NCBI RefSeq assembly: GCF_026627925.1 | Contig: NZ_JAPNLE010000007.1 | Location: 62,001 to 126,000 of the forward strand | DNA: 64,000 bases | Direction: 5' to 3' | Source of the DNA: Cupriavidus sp. D39 | Lineage (GTDB): Bacteria; Pseudomonadota; Gammaproteobacteria; Burkholderiales; Burkholderiaceae | Part shown: positions 1-10,374 of the stretch, piece after piece | Layout: every line of letters starts with the position of its first letter | Numbering within the stretch: position 1 is the stretch's first letter | Translations under genes and position numbers: made by a program | Notes under the pieces: generated by a model | What the model was told of the DNA's origin: nothing | The model's input: the letters and a program-made list of their open reading frames with translations, nothing else | The model's database searches: none

Positions 1-343
1 TGTAGCGATGGCGCTCTGTTCCCGTGGAAGCGGCAGGTTCGTTGGCGGCAGGCGACCGGCAGTTAAGGGTCGGAAGTCGTCTCTGGCGCCAAGAAGACCA
101 TGCGTGGGTTCGTCGAGGGTAGAGACCGGCCAGCAACGGACCTCAACCTGGAATTTGCTCGGTGTCCGTTCTCCGGCCGTTTCCGCGCGTTCTAACGCTG
201 ATGTTCATCAGAATCGATGCCGAAGACCCGCGCCGCCGCCTATTGCTGCCCTTCACGTGCCCATGAAGCATTTGCAATGCATAACGGCGCGCATTTGGGT
301 AAGACAACTTGGCCGCTACATAGGCCGGCGCGCCGGTGGGCTC
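1..343. other. no gene recognised
   Basis: No open frame here has the look of a protein on either strand. The stretch lies downstream of the leftward TetR gene and may hold its transcription end, but no hairpin followed by a T run was seen. Confidence 0.4.
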
Positions 344-963
344 TCAGTCCCGCAGCAATAATGTCAGCAGCGAATCCGCCGTTGCGCGCATACGTTTCTC
401 GTCGTGATAGATACGCTCGATGATGACCAGGCCACGTGTCATCGTGACGATTAGCCGAGCGGCCTGGCGTGCCGGCAGCGCAAGTTGTCCCTCCACGTCA
501 GCGCGTGAGAGCCGTTCAAAATCGCGGCTTCGATATCGTCCAGCAGGTCCTTGAGTACGATCTGAATCGCGCCATCCAGATCTTCCGAACCCACCGCGGT
601 TTTCGTACTAAGGCAACCACGCGTCGGCGTCCCGCTCGTCATCGACGTAATGACGAAGCCGAAGAACTTCCGCAACGACTCCCGTAGCCGCGCCTCGCCC
701 AGCGCCTGGCGCATCTGGCCGACATACTTTTCACGGTAAAGCCTGAAGGCCCGCAACAACAGGGTCTCTTTGTCGCCATACGCGTTATAGAGCGAGCCAC
801 GCTGCACGCCTGTCGCCTCCGCAAGCTGCTGCATAGTCGTATTCGCGTAGCCCTTGCTCCAGAACAGCATCAAGGCCTTATCCAGCACGTCATCCTCTCC
901 GCTGTCCTTTCTCTGGTACTTCAGTTGGCGCTTCATCTCAGGTGTGGCGGGCGGCGTGGTCAT
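344..963 (-). pseudogene. TetR/AcrR-family transcriptional regulator, frameshifted
   Basis: This is a one-component repressor of the TetR family. The N-terminal half carries the typical helix-turn-helix (ALMLFWSKGYANTTMQQLAE, then GVQRGSLYNAYGDKETLL), followed by the helical ligand-binding part. The start was taken at the ATG ending at 963 (MTTPPATPEMK). Around 518-521, in an A4 run (T4 on the coding strand), the frame breaks. The first frame ends at 451, while a second frame continues plausibly (ERLSRADVEG, then RQAARLIVTMTRGLVIIERI) to a stop at 344, restoring the family length of about 205 residues. The break may be a real mutation or a sequencing indel. No target gene is evident; the neighbour upstream is a Sel1-like protein in the same direction. 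Confidence 0.8.
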
Positions 964-1307
964 GGTGCTGGTGGCCGGCACGATCCTCCCGCATGTGCCC
1001 CAAGCACGTAAGGGCGCTGCGGGAGGCGCCATATTCCTGGGGCTCGATCCGACAGCCGGATATCGGTTGGGCGTCTGGAAGCCGCCTCAGGGGCCGCTCG
1101 GAGCACAGCAACCGCTTCGGGTCGTTCTGCGACCCTCAGTCACCCCGCGGATCGGCGAAGAACCATTTCTTGCCTCTCAGAACTTTCGCTCGATGTTGCC
1201 ATCTCTATCATGAGGGGCCGCCCATGCCGGCCGGCTGCGTCGGTTGCCCCTACAGCATGGGCAACCGACGGGGCAAGGGCGCTGTCCGCTCGGTCGCCCT
1301 TTCCAAC
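964..1307. other. intergenic region upstream of the TetR gene
   Basis: About 340 bases between the Sel1-like gene and the TetR gene, both leftward. It should hold the TetR promoter. Only antisense or shadow frames are present and no clear operator palindrome was picked out. Confidence 0.4.
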
Positions 1308-2450
1308 TCAGCGATACGAGTCGGGCGAGTTCCGCAGCCGCCGGATGGCCTCGAAAATCTCTCTTGCAATGCGGCGAGCAGTTGCGCCTTGCTCCTCGCC
1401 TATTGGTTCGAGTTTCACCCCATCCCGGCCATCGACAAACAATGGGCCGCCAATGTCGTCGTCATAAGGTGATCCATTCTCGTGGATGGCTACGTAGTCA
1501 TCCTTCGTCAAATCGTTACCGAGCAGTTCCGCGAGATACACCCATGTCCAGCATCGTTGCAGGTCTTCGCTGTCATGGTTCTCGATCAACTTGAGCATGG
1601 CGTCGGTGTCGCCCTGTTTCGCCGCCTCCGTTAACCACTTCCTTGCATCCTCCGGTCGTCCCATGCGCTCCGCAATATCGGCAAGCCCTGAAGGATCGGC
1701 GTTCACTTCCCCGGTCGCCTGGTCAAAAAACGCGGGGTCGTCGAAACGATCCGCAAGTACCAACACTGCCTCTTGGTGCCCAAGCTTTGCTGCTTCTCGC
1801 AGATGCAGCGCAAATTTCTCGTCTTTTGCCAAACGAGCCGCATGAGCGTCCGCCCATTCCTGTTCCACACCCATCAGAACACGTCCGTTTCTGACCTGCT
1901 TATACCAGTAGTCGCTGCCGACTTCTGGGGCATCGAGCTCGCCTTCAGTTGGGGCATGGATCAGCGCCAACGCATAGTGAGCGGCAGCATGGTTGTTGTT
2001 CGCTGCCGCGTTGAGACCATCGACCATGAGTGGTGAGACCAATTCGTCCGAGGACGTCCACCACCTGACTTCGTTCTCGTTCCCTTGCTCCTCGTCAGGG
2101 AATGAACCGTACCCTGACTCGTCCCGCAGGCAGGCGATCAGATCCTCAATCGAGACAATCCCGATTCGTTGCTCGGTCAACAATGCCGGAAGCGCGATAG
2201 CTACCTTTGATGTCGTGTCACCCTGGTAGCCGATCGCTAGGCAACGACGCCTCAGATGCTCGCCAAAATTTGCTGGACGCCGACTTGACAGCGACTGCCT
2301 GGTAAAAACGGCTTCTGCACAGAGAGCTGCATAGGAATTAAAGCCAAAAGCTGCGGCCAGCAGTTCGTAGATGTGGGCACGTTTGAATTTCGTGCCGGTG
2401 GTGGCTTGGAGATGGTGCTGCGCGGTATACGCGAGTTCCTTGATCGTCAT
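1308..2450 (-). CDS. Sel1-like repeat protein with glyoxalase-related N-terminus
   Basis: A 380-residue protein. The first 50 or so residues (KELAYTAQHHLQATTGTKFK, then YELLAAAFGFNSYAALCAEA) resemble the short N-terminal module found on 'glyoxalase-related' bacterial proteins. The middle and C-terminal parts contain several Sel1/TPR-like helical repeats (for example HAAAHYALALIHAPTEGE, LREAAKLGHQEAVLVLADRF and ARKWLTEAAKQGDTDAMLKL). Sel1 repeats usually act as protein-protein scaffolds; no catalytic motif is visible, so the function is unknown. No signal peptide is seen, suggesting a cytoplasmic location. The start at 2450 fits the conserved MTIKELAYTAQ opening. It stands alone, about 340 bases upstream of the TetR gene. 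Confidence 0.75.
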   Translation of the reverse strand: MTIKELAYTAQHHLQATTGTKFKRAHIYELLAAAFGFNSYAALCAEAVFTRQSLSSRRPANFGEHLRRRCLAIGYQGDTTSKVAIALPALLTEQRIGIVSIEDLIACLRDESGYGSFPDEEQGNENEVRWWTSSDELVSPLMVDGLNAAANNNHAAAHYALALIHAPTEGELDAPEVGSDYWYKQVRNGRVLMGVEQEWADAHAARLAKDEKFALHLREAAKLGHQEAVLVLADRFDDPAFFDQATGEVNADPSGLADIAERMGRPEDARKWLTEAAKQGDTDAMLKLIENHDSEDLQRCWTWVYLAELLGNDLTKDDYVAIHENGSPYDDDIGGPLFVDGRDGVKLEPIGEEQGATARRIAREIFEAIRRLRNSPDSYR

Positions 2451-3309
2451 AGTGAACCTTCCTCAACGCCACGCCGAATTCGGGTCAGGCGCACACGTTT
2501 AAGTCCCCGACGACGAGGCTCAAAGAGAGGTCTGCAATGACGGAAGCAACGCCTTTTTTTACTCGTGTGCAAGTAGGGTGGGCACCCGGACCAAATTCTA
2601 GCCGTGGAGCCCCGATCCGTCTACAGCAGCATGCAAGCGAGTTGTTCCATAGCAGTTGCTAAGGACGGCGCACGACATGCTAAAGAACACGTCTGGCGTT
2701 GTAGCCAGCCTCCCCCAAACATCCTGCGCACCAATTGGGATAGTCGCCGACGTCTGGCACCAACTTCCTTTACTCGTCGAGCAACCGTTGCCTGTGCTAC
2801 GTCAATCCAAACTACACGGATTTTCTTTGATACTGGCAGTTTTGCAGCAGGTCAGCCCCTTTCTCCTTCCATTTCAGCGGAGCTTGCTGATCAGATTAGC
2901 CAGACACCTTCAAACTGTGGAACAGCGCCAGTTCGTGTCTTGCCCTTAGCGCCGGATCGTACGCTTGAATACAACCCGGTCGGCTCGCCACCGACGGAGG
3001 TCCCTTGCCGGCCAGGAACCGTCATTCTCAGCAGCAAAGCGTATGGCCGCTACGAGGTGTACATCGGCCGCCGAGATAGCCGATGTTGACGAGTGCCAAA
3101 GGTCTGCCAGCGTCTTTCCCAGATAGTTTACGAGAGCGCGCGGCCGGGTTGGCTGCGCCTGCCCCGCATCGACCGCGGGCACCAAACTCTCGTATATTAA
3201 TTTCTCATCGTCTACAGAAGCATGCGTCCAAAGTAGAAGGTGGGAAGCAGCCAGGAGGCGTTCAATATCACCCTCTGGCCTCCCCGCCCATGACTTAGCC
3301 CTGGATTCC
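2451..3309. other. long region with no supported gene
   Basis: About 860 bases between the Sel1-like gene and the FMN reductase gene. Open frames on both strands (2604-3089 plus, 2946-3185 minus) have no recognisable domain and no good ribosome binding site. The minus-strand frame has a somewhat protein-like composition and could be a decayed fragment, but it cannot be assigned. Confidence 0.4.
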
Positions 3310-3873
3310 TCAGGCGCCCGCTCGGTGGCAGTTCACCATCTCGAGAAGGCGTTGCACCGCTGCAAGGGCGAAGTTCAGTGAAGTCTCATCTGTCAGCATC
3401 GCGTTCGTGACCTTGCCGCCGATGCCGCCGATTGCTACAGGAGGCATGACGACTTGATTGGCCAATGTGGCCGCAAATAGCTGCTGCAGGTGCGCATGGG
3501 CCCGGATCCCGCCGGCTGCACCAGGTGACGCCGTAATACACACCACCGGCTTTCCTTTTAGGGGTGATTCAAAGGCCGGGCGCGACGCCCAGTCGATGGC
3601 GTTCTTCAGTACTCCGGGCAAACCACCGTTATACTCGGGCGTGACGACGATTAGACCGTCACTGCTTTCCACTGACGATCTGAACGCAGCCACCTCGGTG
3701 GGGCGCCTCTCATCATCGTCAATATCCTGATTGAAGAATGGCAGTTGACCGATTGCAGCGTGTTCGATCTGCACGTTGCCCGGCACACGTTCACTCAACG
3801 ATCGAAGCACCGCCGTCGAAAATGACTGCGAGCGGAGGCTTCCTGAGATTGCTAGAAATGAGTAATTTTCCAT
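3310..3873 (-). CDS. NADPH-dependent FMN reductase family protein
   Basis: A 187-residue flavodoxin-fold oxidoreductase of the NADPH-dependent FMN/azo/chromate reductase family (ArsH/ChrR/SsuE relatives). The FMN phosphate-binding loop is visible at the N-terminus (ISGSLRSQSFSTAVLRSL), followed by the family signature VVTPEYNGGLPGVLKNAIDW around residues 75-96. The length is normal. It is the last gene of a leftward group whose upstream members are a glutathione-reductase-like flavoprotein and a catabolic operon. A role in supplying reduced flavin or reducing quinone-type intermediates would fit but is inferred. The start ATG at 3873 matches the family N-terminus. Confidence 0.9.
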   Translation of the reverse strand: MENYSFLAISGSLRSQSFSTAVLRSLSERVPGNVQIEHAAIGQLPFFNQDIDDDERRPTEVAAFRSSVESSDGLIVVTPEYNGGLPGVLKNAIDWASRPAFESPLKGKPVVCITASPGAAGGIRAHAHLQQLFAATLANQVVMPPVAIGGIGGKVTNAMLTDETSLNFALAAVQRLLEMVNCHRAGA

Positions 3874-3982
3874 GGCGATATCGCTTCTGTATGATTAAAT
3901 CGAAGAATCTAATAGTAGCTTCTGAAAAGCAGCATACATCGGCGGCGCTTGCAAAGAACCGCCGCCGGTGCGTCGCCGAAAT

Positions 3983-5334
3983 TCACCGTGCTTCACGCAG
4001 CGTAACGAACTCCTCAGCAATAGTCGGATGGACGCCAATAGTCGCGTCCATATCAGCCTTTCTTGCCCCGGCTTTAATCGCGATCGCTAAACCTTGAATG
4101 ATCTCAGCGGCATCGGAAGCGACGATATGTGCACCGAGCACTTTGTCGGTGCTAGCGTCAACAATGAGCTTAATGAGCGCGCGCTCATCTCGATACGACA
4201 ACGCTGCTGTCATTGGCCGGAATGAGCTACCGAAGACCCGAATATATGGATACGCCGCCTTCGCCTCTGACTCGCTCAATCCCACGGAAGCTGCCTGCGG
4301 CTGACTGAAGACTGCGTTGGGGACGTTTTCATGTAAGACTGCTCGCGGTCGTCCACCAAACACCGTATCTGCAAACGCATGTCCTTCTTGGACGGCGACG
4401 GGCGTAAGATTGATGCGATTTGTCACATCGCCGACCGCATAAATGGCAGGGTTCGTCGTGCAGGAAAACTGATCTACCTTGATTGCTCCATCACCGTCGA
4501 CTTCTACGCCGACTGTGTCCAACCCGAGGTTGCTGGTGGCGCATTGGCGCCCTGCGGCAATCATTACAGTGTCGACGTCCAGGGTCGAGCCATCAGACAA
4601 GTAGACGGAAAAGTGATCGTGCGCGCGCTCAACGGCCGTAACCTGGATCTCGCAACGAAGGTCAACACCTCTCCGAATGATCTGGTCCGCGAGGTGGTCT
4701 CTTAGTTCATCGTCGAACCCCGGAGGATTTGCTTGCCTCGATGAAGCTGGGCAACCTGCGCCCCCAGGCCGCGCAAAATCCCCGAAAACTCGCAAGCAAT
4801 GTAACCTCCTCCGACGATCGCTACACGGGTTGGGGCTTTACGTAGGCTGAAGATGTCGTCAGACGTTGCCATGAAATTCGCGCCGGGGATATCAGGCCTA
4901 ACTGGTGCAGCACCGGTCGCGATAAGAATGGTTTTCGCAGTGACAAGCTGATCATCGACGTAGATACGGTTGGGACCGTCCAGTGCCGCTCGACCTGGGA
5001 ACACTACGACACCAGCTCTATCGAGCAGCTCTCGATAAATGCCTTCTAGCCTATCAATCTCCTTGTCCCTAGCAGTAACCATGCGGGGCCAGTCGTGAGC
5101 AAATGACCCTTCGATGCTCCACCCATATCCCAGAGCATCCTCGAATGCATCCCGAAACTGAGACGCATACATCATGAGCTTCTTCGGAACACAGCCCCGG
5201 ATCACACAAGTACCGCCCAGCCGATATGCTTCAGCAATGCCAACCCTGGCTCCGTGCGAGGCCGCAATACGACTGGCACGAACTCCACCGGAGCCTCCGC
5301 CAATCACGAATAGGTCAAAATCAAAACCATGCAT
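3983..5334 (-). pseudogene. gor: glutathione-disulfide reductase-like flavoprotein, frameshifted
   Basis: A class I pyridine nucleotide-disulfide oxidoreductase, closest in layout to glutathione reductase. In order: an FAD-binding GGGSGG motif near residue 12; the redox-active pair GGTCVIRGCVPKK around residues 40-52; an NAD(P)-binding GGGYIACEFSG near residue 175; the second FAD motif AIYAVGDVTNRINLTPVA; and a dimerisation domain ending with the catalytic GVHPTIAEEF. The two halves lie in different frames. The first frame ends at 4702 and the second covers 3983 to about 4720, joined at a C4 run (4718-4721). Apart from this one-base shift the protein (about 450 residues) looks intact. It may regenerate glutathione for the GST encoded in the neighbouring unit. 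Both reading error and real mutation are possible. Confidence 0.88.
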
Positions 5335-5478
5335 GCTCTATACCCTCTTTGACTAAACGATCTTCTGCCATCTGCGGTTACGCTATAATTCATCAAACAA
5401 ATACAACGATCTTTAATTGAGGATTCGCGTCATCTCATCAATATCTTGACGCGCCTCCCATCCATCCTTTATTTCGAC

Positions 5479-6393
5479 TCATAGATCAAGCGGCAGCGTA
5501 AACTCAAGCCAGATTCTGTCGCCTTTCGGACGGTTGTGCACTTCGAATTCGTGCTGCCACTTCAATACAATTCCTGACCGCTTTGTAAAATTGAATCGCA
5601 CCTGTGGGCCAATAGCGTACGCACGCCCGCGGAATCCATCGCCCGGCAATGCCGTCCCATTTTTTGAATCGTCGGTAACCTGTTGCAGCATATATCCTTG
5701 CACGCCCAACTGAAGATTCGGGAAGACTGAATACCCAACCATCCAGTCCACCACGGCGACATCCCCTGAGTGGTATCCGGTCGCATTGTTGCGGGAACTA
5801 ATTTCATAGATGAAAGTTCCAGACACCTCGGCGCCAGGGATTGGGAACAATGTAAACTTGAACCCTGGGAGAAACGCATACGTATTGGAACTTGTATTTA
5901 CCATCCTCTTTGGATCGTATGAACCAATAGGAAGTTGAAAATCTAAAGCGAGCAATCCAAAAAAGGTCTTTTCCGGATTAGAGTAACCAATATTCGCTGC
6001 ATGAACCGTAAGGCTACTTAGGCCCCATCTGTTATCACTTCCAGAAGGCAACCTTGTCTGCGGATGCACAATGGTGAGTGCAAATCCCGAGGTTACCGTG
6101 AATGGACCGAGTGTTTTGCCCCACGTATGCAGCACACGGGGCGCAGTTGCGAACGTGTTAGCTTGGAAATTGGGAACGGCACTTTGCCCGCTCGACCCCG
6201 CAAACTTGCTGGCCGAATAAAATACCGTGTACTGATAATATTGCGTTTCCCCTAGCGCTGGGACAATTCCGTTTAGAACTGTATCGAGGCCGATCGGATA
6301 GTGTTGCTGTCCATTTTCCGTGGAGAGCGCTACACCAGGAATTGCAAGGCAACCGCACAGCGCGAGGCTCTTCACCACAGTCGTCCAATTCAT
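5479..6393 (-). CDS. MetA-pathway-type outer-membrane protein (SphA/PF13557 family)
   Basis: A 304-residue protein with an N-terminal signal peptide (MNWTTVVKSLALCGCLAIPG, followed by a VALS-type cleavage region) and a beta-rich body of alternating aromatic strands, typical of the 'phenol_MetA_deg' family. The C-terminus (IWLEFTLPLDL) ends in hydrophobic residues as outer-membrane barrels do. Members are usually found in aromatic-degradation operons, where they are thought to help hydrophobic substrates cross the outer membrane. The start ATG at 6393 was chosen because it begins the signal peptide; in-frame sequence upstream is AT-rich and non-coding in character. It lies between the cyclase gene and the glutathione-reductase-like gene, all leftward. 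Confidence 0.82.
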   Translation of the reverse strand: MNWTTVVKSLALCGCLAIPGVALSTENGQQHYPIGLDTVLNGIVPALGETQYYQYTVFYSASKFAGSSGQSAVPNFQANTFATAPRVLHTWGKTLGPFTVTSGFALTIVHPQTRLPSGSDNRWGLSSLTVHAANIGYSNPEKTFFGLLALDFQLPIGSYDPKRMVNTSSNTYAFLPGFKFTLFPIPGAEVSGTFIYEISSRNNATGYHSGDVAVVDWMVGYSVFPNLQLGVQGYMLQQVTDDSKNGTALPGDGFRGRAYAIGPQVRFNFTKRSGIVLKWQHEFEVHNRPKGDRIWLEFTLPLDL

Positions 6394-6775
6394 CTCTGTC
6401 TCCAAAATAATAATATTATTTATTTTTATATTTTTAATCATCCTGGTTGCTGTTTAACGCCGGCTTTGGCTCCGGTGATTAGGCGGATATATTCGCCACT
6501 GGCCGTCACCATGTCTGAAGAAAAATAAAGAGATCGAGCCAGAAAAGCGGGTAGCCTCCACGCATACGTAGAATTAGCGCTTGGAACGCCGCCTTTTATA
6601 CTGATGAATACTGCTTGTCGGATTAGCAGAAAACCGCCTCTCGACCAACGTGCGCAGGGATCCCTTTCGAGATTGACATTTAACGCCCTTTCCAACGACA
6701 GCCGCTTCCCGGTTTTGCGAATATTCTCTTCGATCTCTCTTATGCGACTTATCGCACGTTATTCTTGGTTAATAA
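6394..6775. other. intergenic region of the catabolic operon
   Basis: About 380 AT-richer bases between the cyclase gene and the outer-membrane protein gene. A minus-strand frame (6438-6695) is open but unrecognised. The region may hold a separate promoter for the outer-membrane protein, or a decayed transporter end; neither can be shown. Confidence 0.35.
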
Positions 6776-7552
6776 TCAGTTATCCAATATTCCCACTGCG
6801 CGAGTCCAGCCCGCGGAGGCGGATCGAATTTTGAAAGGAAAGCAGGCGATCGTAAATCCGTTCGCCGGAAGGGCCTCCAGATTGTGGAGTTTCTCTAGGT
6901 GACAATATCCGACTTGGCGTCCCGCCTTATGTCCCTCCCAAATCAATTTGGAATCACCTGTCTCCGCGAACTTCGTCCTTGTATGGACAAATGGGGCATC
7001 CCAGCTCCAGCCGTCGGTGCCCGTCACTCGTACGCCGCGTTCAAGTAAATAGAGCGTGGCGGCTGCGCCCATCCCGCAGCCCGCACTAACATAATCGTCC
7101 GCTCCGTATCGCATCCCGGCTGACGTATTTACCACCACAATTTCCAGAGGCTTCAGTTCATGTCCGATTCGCGCTAACTCAGCCTCGACATCCTCGGGCT
7201 TTACCACATAGCCATCAGGGAACTTCCGAAAGTCGAGTTTCACGCCAGGCTGAAAGCACCATTCCAGGGGAACTTCGTCAATGGTGATTGCCCGTTTGCC
7301 TCCGTCCATCGTCGATGCAAAATGATATGGAGCGTCAAGATGCGTGCCGTTGTGAGTAATCAGCTCAATCCGTTCGATTGCCCAAGCCTCTCCATCGGGG
7401 AGGTCTTCCGGCAGGAGCCCAGGGAAGAAGCTAACGAGCTCAGGGAGGGACTTGGTGTGATCAACGTATTCGATCTTTGGCCGATACACTGGCGGATCGG
7501 AAACGACGTCATTTTCCAGGAAGATTGAAAGATCAATGAATGTCTTGCTCAT
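6776..7552 (-). CDS. cyclase-family metal hydrolase
   Basis: A 258-residue member of the cyclase/kynurenine-formamidase-like family. The metal-binding signature HNGTHLDAPYHF is at residues 67-78 (His67, His71, Asp73 and His77 visible). The family hydrolyses amides, lactones or related bonds using divalent metal. Its start overlaps the end of the alpha/beta hydrolase gene by a few bases, a sign of translational coupling. In this operon it probably opens or hydrolyses a product of ring cleavage. The specific substrate cannot be told from sequence. Confidence 0.88.
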   Translation of the reverse strand: MSKTFIDLSIFLENDVVSDPPVYRPKIEYVDHTKSLPELVSFFPGLLPEDLPDGEAWAIERIELITHNGTHLDAPYHFASTMDGGKRAITIDEVPLEWCFQPGVKLDFRKFPDGYVVKPEDVEAELARIGHELKPLEIVVVNTSAGMRYGADDYVSAGCGMGAAATLYLLERGVRVTGTDGWSWDAPFVHTRTKFAETGDSKLIWEGHKAGRQVGYCHLEKLHNLEALPANGFTIACFPFKIRSASAGWTRAVGILDN

Positions 7553-8723
7553 TTCCGAACTCCCAAAGCTCCGGCCTCAGCAAAAGTCTCGCTCACCCAA
7601 TCGGCGATGTAGTCTCGCGTGCTGGTCATGTTGTCCGCAGCGCAATGTTCGACGCCCCCTTCCCTTTGGGTGAAGAATTTCAGTTCACGCTTTGGGCTGT
7701 TCACCGCGCCGTTGTATTGAGAATGTGCGTACTCGAGCGGAATTTGACGGTCGTGTGCTCCGTGCGTAATGAGAAATGGCACGGTAATTTTGTCGACTAC
7801 ATGCTCCAAGGAGATTCGGGAGGAAAATGATATGAATTCCTCGAGATCGTTCTTCCCCCAGACCCACTGCACGTGCTCCCAATAGTGCGGTACCGGGCGA
7901 TCGCCTTCACGGGCCAGCCGACGCTTCTGGAGTTCCCCCAGTTGTAGTTGGCTCCCCATGCGACGCAGAGGCGATAGCGTTTCTCAAATGCCACCACGCG
8001 CGGTGCATAGTAACCGCCGAGCGACCAGGCGCTGACTCCGAGCATCTGAGGATCGACATCCTCACGAGTCTGCAGATAGTCAGCTACGGAACTTCCCCAC
8101 ACTTCACTCTCCACGACTGCATGCAGTCCGCGCAGACGCAGGGCCTCACCTACACCAGGCTGATCTACCATCAGGGTGGAGATTCCACGACGGGCCAGGG
8201 CTTGCGCGATGCCGGATCCATAGATCATCTCCTTCGTGCTATCCAGGCCATTGAAGTGGGCGATACACGGAGCAGGCGAGCCGTCCGCTCGATTGGCCTT
8301 TACGAATAGCCCAGCGAGAACTGTGCCCTGAAATGGAATTTCTACCCGCTCGCAGTTCTCCTCGTGGAGCACTGTGAACTTTGCAAAGCTATCCAACATC
8401 TTTGCGTAGGCGGCCTTGCGTGGCTCGTAGTCCCGGTTCTGCATGCGCTCGGCCGTTAGGTAGTATGTCGACGCCCGACCGAACTTCGCTCCCGCGCTGA
8501 GGCGGCAATCCTTTTTCAAGTCATCAGCGGCGAGTTCGACGAGACGGTCCGCCTGTTCGCACCACGCGTTGAAAAAGCTCTCCGTACCCTCGCTGTCGGA
8601 GAGTTCGGACGAATCGACAATCTGCCGGCAGATTGCATCAACCTCTCCGATATTGCCCCCCATCGCCAACGCGAGATTTGCGGAAAGATTCCACACGTAG
8701 TTCTTCGGAAAATATTCAATCAT
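7549..8723 (-). pseudogene. alpha/beta hydrolase of FrsA/DUF1100-like type, frameshifted
   Basis: An alpha/beta hydrolase with a helical N-terminal cap of about 120 residues, as in the family containing 2,6-dihydroxypseudooxynicotine hydrolase, which cleaves C-C bonds. The nucleophile elbow is GVSAWSLGG with Ser234, and a late strand carries the HGAHDRQIP segment expected near the catalytic acid. The first frame runs from 8723 to 7797. The correct continuation (KRRLAREGDRPVPHYWEHVQ) is in another frame ending at 7549. The two join at a C5 run (7935-7939). Corrected length is about 391 residues. It sits between the BKACE gene and the cyclase gene. The enzyme family is clear; a C-C hydrolase role in this pathway is inferred. 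Confidence 0.85.
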
Positions 8724-8803
8724 TTTTGGTCTTCACTTTTATATAGCAACGTTCTCGGCCGTACCAACTGATCCGGCGCGAATCGTGTGTCGAGAGGACA
8801 GGG

Positions 8804-9733
8804 TTAGAACGACGTCGAGCTTCGCCCTTTCAAGCTCAGCATTTCGCGAGCCTCATCCGGGGTTGCAACGTCGATAGACAGTTCTTCGAGAATTCGACGG
8901 ATTTTGCGAACCTGCTCGGCGTTCGACGTCGCCAACTCTCCTCGTCCTAGATACAAGCTATCCTCGAGGCCAACCCGAACGTTGCCGCCCATGATCGCTC
9001 CGAGCGTAACGAGGGGCATTTGGTGGCGCCCGGCACCAAGAATTGAGAATCGGTAGTTTTGCCGACCAAACAGCCGATCAGCCGTCGTACGCATGATCGA
9101 GAGGTTCTCCGGATCCGGACCCATCCCACCCAGAACGCCGTATATGGATTGGATGAAAAGCGGTGGCTTGATCAGTCCTTCGCTCACAAAATGCGCCAGG
9201 TTGTAGAGGTGGCCAAGATCGTAGCACTCGAACTCGAACCTCGTCCCACACCCCTCTCCAAGCTCAAGAAGAATCTGGCCGATGTCACGGAAGGTGTTTC
9301 GAAAGATGATGTCTTCCGTTCCCTCGATGTACGGCCGCTCCCATTCATACCGCCATTCCTTGATCTTCTTGGCGGCGGGATGAATCGAGAAGTTCATCGA
9401 ACCCATGTTCAGCGAGCACATCTCTGGCTTGGCAATGAGCGGGTAAGCAAGTCTCTCTTTCAGAGTCATGCTCGTGCTGCCACCTGTCGTAATGTTGATT
9501 ACGGCATCGGTACTCTCAGCAATCCGCGGAACGAACGACGAGAATACCGCAGGGTCGGCTGTTGGACGACCGTCAACTGGGTTGCGTGCGTGCAGATGCA
9601 AGATTGCGGCGCCTGCTTCCGCAGCTTCGATGGCCTGGTCTGCGATCTGTTCGGGTATGAGGGGAAGATACTTCGACATCGACGGTGTATGAAGGGCCCC
9701 CGTCACCGCGCAACTGATAATTACCTTGTTCAC
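8804..9733 (-). CDS. BKACE (DUF849) family beta-keto acid cleavage enzyme
   Basis: A 309-residue TIM-barrel enzyme of the 3-keto-5-aminohexanoate cleavage family, whose members condense beta-keto acids with acetyl-CoA and cleave them. The zinc-binding pair HLHAR is at residues 46-50, and the FEFECYD strand and GAGRHQMPL segment characteristic of the family follow. Length is normal. It is the first gene of the leftward catabolic unit, 80 bases upstream of the hydrolase gene, and its start faces the divergent promoter region. It likely handles the aliphatic beta-keto product formed after ring opening. Confidence 0.9.
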   Translation of the reverse strand: MNKVIISCAVTGALHTPSMSKYLPLIPEQIADQAIEAAEAGAAILHLHARNPVDGRPTADPAVFSSFVPRIAESTDAVINITTGGSTSMTLKERLAYPLIAKPEMCSLNMGSMNFSIHPAAKKIKEWRYEWERPYIEGTEDIIFRNTFRDIGQILLELGEGCGTRFEFECYDLGHLYNLAHFVSEGLIKPPLFIQSIYGVLGGMGPDPENLSIMRTTADRLFGRQNYRFSILGAGRHQMPLVTLGAIMGGNVRVGLEDSLYLGRGELATSNAEQVRKIRRILEELSIDVATPDEAREMLSLKGRSSTSF

Positions 9734-10061
9734 GTCGTCTCCTTGGGAATAGACTTTATTGCCAACTACAACTACTCAAGCTTGAACGGCATAGAGTCCA
9801 CTTTTTTGCTCAAGCCAAGACCGGACCTAATGAGCGACAGTCTCGTCGCACCCAGGCTCCGAAATTCGTGGTCAACGAAGTGATCGTGTTCAGAGCCGCG
9901 AGAGGCAGTTGCCCGCAGCAACGCAAACATCCCGAAGTTCTGCGACCTTTGGACGCTGCGGGCGACACAAACCGCTATGGCTCCGCAGTGCCCACGCCTC
10001 CCCGACTACAGCGACGAAGCGCAATCACGCCGGACCTGTACGGCAATGATCGGATCCGATA
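9734..10061. other. intergenic region between divergent catabolic units (left part)
   Basis: About 330 bases without a gene upstream of the BKACE gene. It should hold the promoter of the leftward unit and perhaps LysR binding sites. The boundary on the right is a MITE-like element, so the original divergent promoter region has been split by an insertion. Confidence 0.45.
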
Positions 10062-10374
10062 GACGTTTTCTCAACTTGATTCTTTGAATCCCATACATTC
10101 AGCAAATGAATGCATCGTGGGATGGGCGGCGAGGCCAGGTCTGTGATCTTTGCAGATGCACCTGCTCGGCAGCTCGTGTCGCTGCCCCGTTTGGCATCGT
10201 CTTGGGATTTGCGTGTAGGGCTTCCTGATATCGGAGGAAGCCATCATGTCTCGCGACTCGCACAGCGTGTTCGCATGTAACGCGCCGTATCGTTGACCAA
10301 CAGAAATCATTCACAGGCCTGATAGATTCATGCCATGAATCAACCATATTGAAACAATCAAGTTGAGAAACGTC
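10062..10374. mobile_element. MITE-like element, 313 bp, with about 27-bp terminal inverted repeats
   Basis: The left end begins GACGTTTTCTCAACTTGATT and the right end, read inward, GACGTTTCTCAACTTGATTG. The arms agree over about 27 bp, with a one-base length difference in the T run and two internal mismatches further in. TA dinucleotides flank both ends (10060-10061 and 10375-10376), as expected for IS630/Tc1-mariner-type insertion. No transposase is encoded inside. It lies between the two divergent catabolic units and could affect their promoters. Confidence 0.65.

Noticed and set aside
2604..3089. Plus-strand 161-codon frame in the gap before the FMN reductase
   Set aside because: No domain, poor start context and Ser/Thr/Pro-rich composition; treated as non-coding.
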